A DNA stretch of 14,932 bases from contig CANRJU010000034.1 in the NCBI GenBank assembly GCA_947631075.1, positions 1 through 14,932 on the forward strand, given 5' to 3'. The position numbers and the translations under genes were made by a program. Below the pieces are notes generated by a model. The model did not search any database and had not been told where the DNA came from. It was given only the letters and a program-made list of their open reading frames with translations. Shown here piece after piece: positions 1 through 5,147 of this stretch. This DNA is from an uncultured Lachnospiraceae bacterium. GTDB lineage: Bacteria > Bacillota > Clostridia > Lachnospirales > Lachnospiraceae. Positions within the stretch are counted from its first letter, which is position 1, and the number at the start of each line of letters is the position of its first letter.

Positions 1-261
1 GTTCTCCTTCGGGCCGATGCCGTCCTTCCAGTGGTACTCATCGGCAAAACAGCCGCCCGGCCAGCGCAGCACCGGCACTTTCAGCTCCTTGAGAGCCTCC
101 ACCACGTCCACGCGCATACCGTTTACATTGGGAATATCCGAGTCCTCGCCCACATAAATTCCCTCGTAGATACATCTTCCCAGATGCTCGGAAAAATGGC
201 CGTACACCTCTGGCTCGATCTTTCCCTTTTTGTGATATTCATTGATTTTTAATTTTGCCAC
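1..261 (-). CDS. abfA: GH51 alpha-L-arabinofuranosidase, N-terminal part (cut by window edge)
   Basis: Only the first 87 codons are present; the gene continues past base 1. The family GH51 enzyme removes terminal alpha-L-arabinofuranosyl groups from arabinan or arabinoxylan oligosaccharides. The visible part carries the highly conserved start of bacterial GH51 enzymes: YGHFSEHLGRCIYEGI at residues 20-35 and RWPGGCFADEYHWKDGIGP around residues 68-86, which form part of the sugar-binding end of the (beta/alpha)8 barrel. The catalytic acid and nucleophile lie beyond the window and cannot be checked. There is no signal peptide, so the enzyme is cytoplasmic and acts on imported oligosaccharides. 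The start is a GTG at 261, chosen because AGGAGG (268-273) lies 6 nt upstream and because the conserved N-terminus begins right after it. It lies 88 nt downstream of the GH43 gene with no terminator between, so co-transcription is likely. Confidence 0.9.
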   Translation of the reverse strand, partial: MAKLKINEYHKKGKIEPEVYGHFSEHLGRCIYEGIYVGEDSDIPNVNGMRVDVVEALKELKVPVLRWPGGCFADEYHWKDGIGPKEN

Positions 262-267
262 AACTAA

Positions 268-273
268 CCTCCT
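268..273 (-). promoter_or_regulatory. Ribosome binding site fixing the GTG start of the GH51 gene
   Basis: A perfect AGGAGG (plus strand CCTCCT) sits 6 nt upstream of the GTG at 259-261. No ATG lies at a suitable distance in this frame. Confidence 0.8.
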
Positions 274-280
274 AATCGTC

Positions 281-318
281 ATTCACTGTAATCCATGTTG
301 AGCCGTTTTCACAGTGAA
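281..318. promoter_or_regulatory. Repeated TTCACWGT element ahead of the GH51 gene, possible operator
   Basis: The 88-nt gap between GH43 and GH51 holds a perfect 11-bp palindrome, TTCACAGTGAA (308-318), and a related copy, ATTCACTGTAAT (281-292), whose left half matches it. A weak -10-like TATAAA on the minus strand (327-332) would put a transcription start at or beside the palindrome, where a repressor could act, but no credible -35 was found. The motif could also be a small hairpin in the mRNA leader. Regulator binding is inference. Confidence 0.3.
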
Positions 319-349
319 CGGTGTTTTTTATAAACGTGATGATGAATCA

Positions 350-1315
350 TCATGACGATTTATCGTCGTAAGAAAATACCGGCCGTCCGTTCTCATCCCA
401 GCGGACCTTCATCAGCATCGCGTGCCGGTTCGGATTGTACAGGGGATCTCCCACAATCTCCGCCTCTTTGCGCGCATGATATACCATGATATCATTTCCG
501 TCCTCATCCACCGTAAAGGAATTGTGTCCCGGTCCGTAAATCTCCCGCTCCAGATCGGTCTGAAGCACCGGATAGCGCTCCTTCTTCCAGGAGAGCGGAT
601 CTAACAGGTCGGAGTTCTCATCCGCCGTGAGCATCCCGACGCAGTAATTGATTCCGGTATCGCTCGCCGAATAGGTGAGGAAAATCTTGCCGTCGTGCTT
701 GATCACGCCCGGTCCCTCGTTGACCCAGAAACCGTGGCGCTCCCAGTCGTAGTCCGGCGTCGTCAGAAGCACCTGGACAGTCTTTAACTGATAGCCGTTC
801 TCCATCTCAGCGATGTACAGGTTGGAAATCTGCGGCCCCACGCTCACTTTCTCTGCCCAGACATAGTAGTATTTCCCCTGGTTCTCAAAGACGGTGGCGT
901 CCAGAGAAAACGCCTCAAAGGAGAAGATGTCGCCCTCGGCGCGTCCCATCTTTCCCTTCTCGACCCACTCATCCTCCACGGGATCCATGCCCTGGCACTC
1001 CAGCACATAGGGACGAATCTTCCAGATATCCTCCTCCTCGCCCCCCGCGAAATAGATGTACCACTTGCCAAAGACAAAATGAAGCTCCGGCGCCCAGATG
1101 TGCTTGCTCATCGGGCCGCTCTCGTGCTTCTTCCAGATCATCTTCTCCTCGGCCTCAGCCAGACCATTCAGCGTCTTAGAGCGGCGCAGAACAATGCCGT
1201 CGTAGGCCGGCACGGACGCGGTAAAATAGTACCATCCATCCCGGAAATATACATAGGGATCCGCCCGCTGTAAAATCCAGGGTTCATTGTATCTGATCTC
1301 GTTCTGTACTGACAT
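350..1315 (-). CDS. GH43 family glycosidase (probable cytoplasmic arabinofuranosidase / beta-xylosidase type)
   Basis: This 321-residue single-domain protein has the five-bladed propeller layout of GH43. The three expected acidic residues are visible: D19 in RADPYVYFRDGWYY as the general base, D139 in FSLDATVF as the orienting aspartate, and E200 in WVNEGPGVIKHDGK as the catalytic acid. GPGHNSF with H264 also fits the family. There is no signal peptide or added carbohydrate-binding module, so it works in the cytoplasm. GH43 includes alpha-L-arabinofuranosidases, beta-xylosidases and arabinanases; pairing with GH51 favours an exo-acting debranching enzyme, but specificity cannot be fixed from sequence alone. 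The ATG start has AGGAGG (1323-1328) 7 nt upstream. It follows the transporter terminator at 1378-1401; no strong promoter is visible in the roughly 50 nt between, so it may rely partly on read-through. Confidence 0.88.
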   Translation of the reverse strand: MSVQNEIRYNEPWILQRADPYVYFRDGWYYFTASVPAYDGIVLRRSKTLNGLAEAEEKMIWKKHESGPMSKHIWAPELHFVFGKWYIYFAGGEEEDIWKIRPYVLECQGMDPVEDEWVEKGKMGRAEGDIFSFEAFSLDATVFENQGKYYYVWAEKVSVGPQISNLYIAEMENGYQLKTVQVLLTTPDYDWERHGFWVNEGPGVIKHDGKIFLTYSASDTGINYCVGMLTADENSDLLDPLSWKKERYPVLQTDLEREIYGPGHNSFTVDEDGNDIMVYHARKEAEIVGDPLYNPNRHAMLMKVRWDENGRPVFSYDDKSS

Positions 1316-1371
1316 TGCGCAGCCTCCTTTTATTTTAATGATGTTTCACTTCTCGAAATCCCTTAACTTTT

Positions 1372-1401
1372 AAAAAAGGGCACGGCCCTCAAGCCGTGCC
1401 C
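1372..1401 (-). terminator. Rho-independent terminator after the 526-aa solute-binding protein gene
   Basis: On the minus strand a perfect 9-bp GC-rich stem, GGGCACGGC / GCCGTGCCC (1393-1401 with 1378-1386), closes a 6-nt loop and is followed at once by TTTTTT. It lies 26 nt past the stop codon at 1428. It separates the transport genes from GH43-GH51 and probably makes the solute-binding protein more abundant than the downstream enzymes. Confidence 0.93.
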
Positions 1402-1427
1402 AGACTTACCTTATAGCTTTTACAGCA

Positions 1428-3008
1428 TCAACCGTTCTCCTCAAGCATCTTCGTATACTCTGCCTTCTCCTCGTCGGAAAGAACATCATATAATCCGTTG
1501 CCTCCGAAGTAGTTCAGCATAGCTGTCGCATGATACCAGTTTGCTTTTCTGGTAGCCTCATCCTGGAAGTCAGCCGCCTTCGCCTTACCGGAGTCTACCT
1601 GTTCATGAATCTTAATATTGTTGAAATACTCATCGCAGTAGTTCCAATATCCGGCAATGCTGGTCCATCCGAATGAAATCGGGTGCATGCAGCTCTTGAA
1701 GTACTTCCTCCAGCACTCAACATGATCGTCGTCCATGCCCTTGCAGTACATATCAATGTACTCGTTCCATACTTCCTCGTCGGTCGTAATCGGAGCAGGC
1801 ATAACGTCGTTCTTCAGCGGAAGTCCGGAAGCGTTGGTCTTGGACTCATCGTTGTACAGCTGAATTCTTGTCTTCCATCCGTCAATACCAAAGCTCATGA
1901 ACTTCAGAAGCTCATACGCCTCACGAGGATGCTCGCAGGCCGGCGTGATTCCGCCGTAGTCGATGGTCGCGATGGAGTGGTGGTCAGCCGAAGCGTCCTC
2001 CTTGTTGACAGCCGGTACTACATATGGTACAAGATCCATCTGATAGTTGGACTTGAAATCATCGGTGTTCCATGTGCCCTGGAATGTCCAGAAAGGCTCT
2101 GTGAACATAGCTACGCGTCCGGATGCTCCGGCCCATGCGTCGAAGTCGCCCAGCCAGTTCTCCATGAGGACCGTCTCGCGATCCGGCGCTACATAGCCGC
2201 CCTGCTTCAAGTCTGCGAACTCCTGCTCGCCCTTAGCCCAGACTGACAGGTCGAAGGTCTTGCCATTGTATCCGAACTCGCCCACGATGTCCTGGGAAGC
2301 GGCAATGCCGTAGTAGGAATCCAGACGGTTGTAAACGCCCAGTCCGTAATATGGCTCTTTGCCATCCGGAGCGTCCTTAACCGTACCGTCCTTGATGAGC
2401 TTGATCATCTCATCCCAGGTCCAGCTCTGATCCGGCTCCTTGAGGTTCAGAGTTTTAAGTACGTTGCGGTCCACAAACATGATGCCCGGGAAGAACTTCA
2501 CGGGAACGGCAAATCTGTGGGATGTGGAGAATGTGCCGAGGCCGGCGTCATTGATCGTAGACGCCAGGTTCTTCGTCTCCGGATCGGAATCCCAGAGCTT
2601 TGTGATATCCGCCAGAAGCATGTTGCTCAGCGCGAAGTCCACGTCTGAGTACATGATGACGTCGGGAGTCTCCTTGTTGGAAACAAGGCTTACCAGAGTA
2701 TCGTTGTAGGTTTTTACGTTCTCATAGACAGCGTTAACCTCGATATTCGGGTAGATCTCCATAAAGCGCTCCGCGAGAGCCTGTACCGTCTCGTCCTGGT
2801 CAAAGTGGAAATACGTCAGCTTAATGTTGTCCGTGGTCAGATCCTTGGCCTTCTTGTACTTAATGCCTCCGAACTCCACCTCTTCCGTCTCTCCCGATAC
2901 GGTCAGCGTGCCGCTGTCCACTGTGGGACCGCCGCTGCCGCCGCCGCAGGCGGTCAGACCTACCATCATGGAGAGAGAAAGAATCAATGCTACTAATTTT
3001 TTCTTCAT
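1428..3008 (-). CDS. Extracellular solute-binding lipoprotein of a sugar ABC transporter (526 aa)
   Basis: This is a family-1 type binding protein that would deliver an oligosaccharide to a permease pair at the outer face of the membrane. Residues 1-20 are a lipoprotein signal peptide (MKKK, a hydrophobic core, then LTAC) with C21 as the lipid-modified cysteine, followed by a Gly/Ser-rich tether. The first lobe starts near residue 60 (KLTYFHFDQDETVQALAERF), a classic opening for this superfamily. Residues such as TPDVIMYSDVD and WTWDEMIKLIKDG are also typical. At 526 aa it is longer than maltose-type proteins (about 400 aa) and rich in Trp and Tyr, as in the LplA/YtcQ-like group that binds larger oligosaccharides. 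It lies 143 nt downstream of permease pair B, the probable partner, and has its own promoter. The ATG start has AGGAGG (3015-3020) 6 nt upstream. The ligand is not determined; the neighbouring arabinosidases suggest arabino-oligosaccharides. Confidence 0.9.
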   Translation of the reverse strand: MKKKLVALILSLSMMVGLTACGGGSGGPTVDSGTLTVSGETEEVEFGGIKYKKAKDLTTDNIKLTYFHFDQDETVQALAERFMEIYPNIEVNAVYENVKTYNDTLVSLVSNKETPDVIMYSDVDFALSNMLLADITKLWDSDPETKNLASTINDAGLGTFSTSHRFAVPVKFFPGIMFVDRNVLKTLNLKEPDQSWTWDEMIKLIKDGTVKDAPDGKEPYYGLGVYNRLDSYYGIAASQDIVGEFGYNGKTFDLSVWAKGEQEFADLKQGGYVAPDRETVLMENWLGDFDAWAGASGRVAMFTEPFWTFQGTWNTDDFKSNYQMDLVPYVVPAVNKEDASADHHSIATIDYGGITPACEHPREAYELLKFMSFGIDGWKTRIQLYNDESKTNASGLPLKNDVMPAPITTDEEVWNEYIDMYCKGMDDDHVECWRKYFKSCMHPISFGWTSIAGYWNYCDEYFNNIKIHEQVDSGKAKAADFQDEATRKANWYHATAMLNYFGGNGLYDVLSDEEKAEYTKMLEENG

Positions 3009-3073
3009 GATATTCCTCCTTATTATATTTGAGTTTCTATTTGTATGAAACCCACTTAGTCTATACTGGTAAA

Positions 3074-3082
3074 ATTATACCA
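3074..3082 (-). promoter_or_regulatory. Extended -10 promoter inside the operon, driving the 526-aa solute-binding protein
   Basis: On the minus strand TGGTATAAT (TG-N-TATAAT) is a perfect extended -10. The -35 position, 17 nt upstream, reads TAGCGT and is poor, which extended -10 promoters tolerate. Transcription would start near 3067, giving a leader of about 58 nt before the ATG at 3008. It gives the binding protein extra transcription apart from the long upstream operon. Confidence 0.7.
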
Positions 3083-3108
3083 TAACAAGTGAAAAAACGC
3101 TATACTTT

Positions 3109-3135
3109 TTTGTAAATTTTAGATAAATTTACAAA
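3109..3135. promoter_or_regulatory. 27-bp AT-rich palindrome upstream of the internal promoter, candidate operator
   Basis: The arms TTTGTAAATTT (3109-3119) and AAATTTACAAA (3125-3135) are perfectly complementary over 11 bp around a 5-nt centre. The palindrome centre is about 55 bp upstream of the predicted transcription start at 3067. It has no GC stem and no T tract on the minus strand, so it is not a convincing terminator. It starts 17 bp before the stop codon of permease B2. The outer TTTGTA/TACAAA half-sites recall arabinose-repressor type half-sites, but the spacing is wider than the compact AraR operator of Bacillus. Binding is inference. Confidence 0.5.
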
Positions 3136-3151
3136 TACCGTAAACTCCCGC

Positions 3152-4153
3152 TTACTCTCCGGTGATACCGGTCCGGTCGATACTCTCTACAAAGTATCTC
3201 TGAAGTACAAAGTACATGATGAGGAGCGGCAGTACGCTCAGCATGGTGCCCGCCATGTTGATGGACTCGTTCAGGCTGGTCGCGCCCGACGATGCCGTCG
3301 TGGCATAGGTATTGTAGTTGGCCGCGAACTTGGACAGCTGGATGACAAGTGAAGTCCATCCGGATTCTGTCATGATACCGGACACATACATCTGGGTCAG
3401 ATAGGACTCGTTCCAGTACCACACAAAGGAGAACAGTCCTACTGTGATGAAGGCCGGAGCCGCCGACGGCAGGGATATTCTGAAGAATGACTTGAAATAT
3501 CCGGCGCCGTCAATCTGTGCCGCCTCAATCAGCGCCTTGGGTACCTGGCGGAAAAACTGCCAGAAGATCAGTATGAAGATCGGCGCGTTGATTCCCATTC
3601 CCAACAGGGGCGGAATAACGAAGGGAAGCAGCGTTCCCAGAATGCCCATGTTGGAGTACATAACGTAGGTGGGAATCATGGTAATCTGGCTGGGCAGGAT
3701 AAAGGTAAAGATAATGATGGCAAACGCCACTTTCTTTCCTGGGAACTCGAACCGAGCCAAACCGTATCCCACTACGGAACAGGATACCATGTTACATATC
3801 GTGGGCACTCCGGCGATGATGATACTCTTGCCAAAGGAAGCCCAGAAATCCATGCTGGCAGCCGCCTGGGTGTAGTTGGAGATGTTCAGTGCGCTGGGAA
3901 TCCAGTTAATGGAGGAATCCAGCAGATCGTCCAGTCCCATAAAGCTGGTGCTGAGCATGTGCAGGATCGGATTGATGTAGATGAATCCGATGCAGATCAG
4001 CAGTGCGTAAATGCACAGCGGTTTGATCAGGCCTTGTTTTTCCTTGGAACCAAGCAAAAACTTTCTCACCTTGTCCTTGGTAAATCTCGGAGTGGTGGCG
4101 GCAATGGCTTTTGCCGGTTTATTTTGCTTCTGCTCTTTTTTGTTTCGCTGCAT
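3152..4153 (-). CDS. Carbohydrate ABC transporter permease, LacG/UgpE type (permease B2)
   Basis: This integral membrane permease forms the translocation pore as a heterodimer with the protein encoded at 4119-5147. After a basic cytoplasmic N-terminus of about 45 residues there are six hydrophobic segments. The ATPase-contacting EAA loop is clear: EAAQIDGAGYFKSFFRISLP at about residues 210-229. The C-terminus VESIDRTGITGE resembles the short tails of this subfamily. The GTG at 4162 is also in frame, but it is only 1 nt from AGGAGG (4164-4169). The ATG at 4153 has 10 nt spacing and is preferred, giving 333 aa. The gene overlaps the preceding permease by about 35 nt, so its ribosome binding site lies inside that gene's basic tail and translation is probably coupled. 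The substrate is inferred from the nearby arabinosidases. Confidence 0.9.
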   Translation of the reverse strand: MQRNKKEQKQNKPAKAIAATTPRFTKDKVRKFLLGSKEKQGLIKPLCIYALLICIGFIYINPILHMLSTSFMGLDDLLDSSINWIPSALNISNYTQAAASMDFWASFGKSIIIAGVPTICNMVSCSVVGYGLARFEFPGKKVAFAIIIFTFILPSQITMIPTYVMYSNMGILGTLLPFVIPPLLGMGINAPIFILIFWQFFRQVPKALIEAAQIDGAGYFKSFFRISLPSAAPAFITVGLFSFVWYWNESYLTQMYVSGIMTESGWTSLVIQLSKFAANYNTYATTASSGATSLNESINMAGTMLSVLPLLIMYFVLQRYFVESIDRTGITGE

Positions 4154-5147
4154 TTCTTGCACTCCTCCTTCTTATCCTCTTGACTTCCCGCTCTTCTTTC
4201 TTGCGCTGTTTCTTCGCTTTCTTCACCTGCTTCTCATAGGCGTCTTTCTTAGCGAAGAACAGAAGGGCAAAGAGTCCTACAATTATTACAACTACAAGGG
4301 AATATATCCACGCCATGGCTGACGCGTACCCGTATCCTTTCTCCGTCGTACCGGAGAACATGCTGTTCTGGATCGACACGATGATTTCATTCTGATCGTT
4401 GTTGGAAATAAACACAACCGTATATACCAGACACAGCAGGATCATAGGCTTGATGGTCGGAAGGGTAATCTTCCAGAAGCACTCCCATCCGGAACCGCCG
4501 TCGATCTTGGCCGCCTCGTACATGGATCTGTCAATTTTCTGCAGGCCGGACAGGAAGATCAAAATCTGCACGCCCGAGTACCACAGCATCGTGATCATAT
4601 TTTCAAACAGATCGGATACCGGATCTGCCAGCATGGAGGGAAGGAATCCCTCTATCGCGGTAGTGATGGCCTGGGTATCCAGCGCCGTAATGCTTCCGGC
4701 GCCCTCTGCGTTCAGCATCCCAAGGATCGGGCCGCTGACGATGATAACCGGCAGGAAAAAGATCAGTCGGAAAACGCCTTTTCCCTTAATGGGCTGATTC
4801 AGCATAATAGCGATAATCAGGGCAAATACCACGATGACCGGAACGGATATGACCGTGGACACCACATAGCTCGTTATCTGGGGTATAAAGTCCGGGTCTG
4901 ACAGGAGGATCTGGGTAAAGTTGCCGTAGCCTGTAAAGTTGAACATCATGCCCAGCGCCGTCAGGCGGATGTTATTCAGCGCATAGTAGAACGATGCGCC
5001 CATGGGGTAAGCCAGGAAAAGCAGCGCGCCCAAAATCCAGGGTGAAATGAAAAGCACTCCCATTCGGGCGTCTCTCTTGGTCAGACGTCCCGGCTTGATC
5101 TGTTTCAGTCTCTGTTTTTCTTCTTTGCTCAATTTTTTTCTGCTCAT
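4119..5147 (-). CDS. Sugar ABC transporter permease, LplB/UgpA type (permease B1)
   Basis: This is the first membrane subunit of pair B. The basic N-terminus is followed by hydrophobic segments starting near residue 31 (VLFISPWILGALLFLAYPMG, typical of the MalF/UgpA side). The EAA loop EAAKIDGGSGWECFWKITLP lies at about 211-230 and ends in PTIKP. The C-terminus is odd: after the last membrane segment (about 281-299) there is a tail of about 43 residues, nearly all Lys, Arg, Glu and Ala, from KKDAYEKQVKKAKKQ to the end. It is probably a charged helix in the cytoplasm. Most homologues that I know end soon after the last membrane segment. The start ATG overlaps the stop of the DUF5696 gene in an ATGA, so the two are translationally coupled; a GGTGAGG-like ribosome site lies upstream. 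Confidence 0.9.
   Translation of the reverse strand: MSRKKLSKEEKQRLKQIKPGRLTKRDARMGVLFISPWILGALLFLAYPMGASFYYALNNIRLTALGMMFNFTGYGNFTQILLSDPDFIPQITSYVVSTVISVPVIVVFALIIAIMLNQPIKGKGVFRLIFFLPVIIVSGPILGMLNAEGAGSITALDTQAITTAIEGFLPSMLADPVSDLFENMITMLWYSGVQILIFLSGLQKIDRSMYEAAKIDGGSGWECFWKITLPTIKPMILLCLVYTVVFISNNDQNEIIVSIQNSMFSGTTEKGYGYASAMAWIYSLVVVIIVGLFALLFFAKKDAYEKQVKKAKKQRKKEEREVKRIRRRSARNAAKQKRAEAK
4164..4169 (-). promoter_or_regulatory. Ribosome binding site that decides the permease B2 start
   Basis: AGGAGG (plus strand CCTCCT) lies 10 nt from the ATG at 4153 but only 1 nt from the in-frame GTG at 4162, so the ATG is favoured. The site is inside the coding sequence of permease B1. Confidence 0.65.

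Noticed and set aside
296..325. Possible catabolite response element near TGAAAACGGCTC (minus strand)
   Set aside because: Only the left half matches the consensus; the right half (NTNWCA) fails at several positions.
303..329. Plus-strand hairpin with T run in the GH43-GH51 gap read as a terminator
   Set aside because: There is no plus-strand gene upstream to terminate, the stem is short, and on the coding strand the hairpin has no T tract.
3109..3135. Palindrome read as a transcription terminator after permease B2
   Set aside because: The stem is almost all A and T and is not followed by a T tract on the minus strand; an operator or upstream promoter element fits better.
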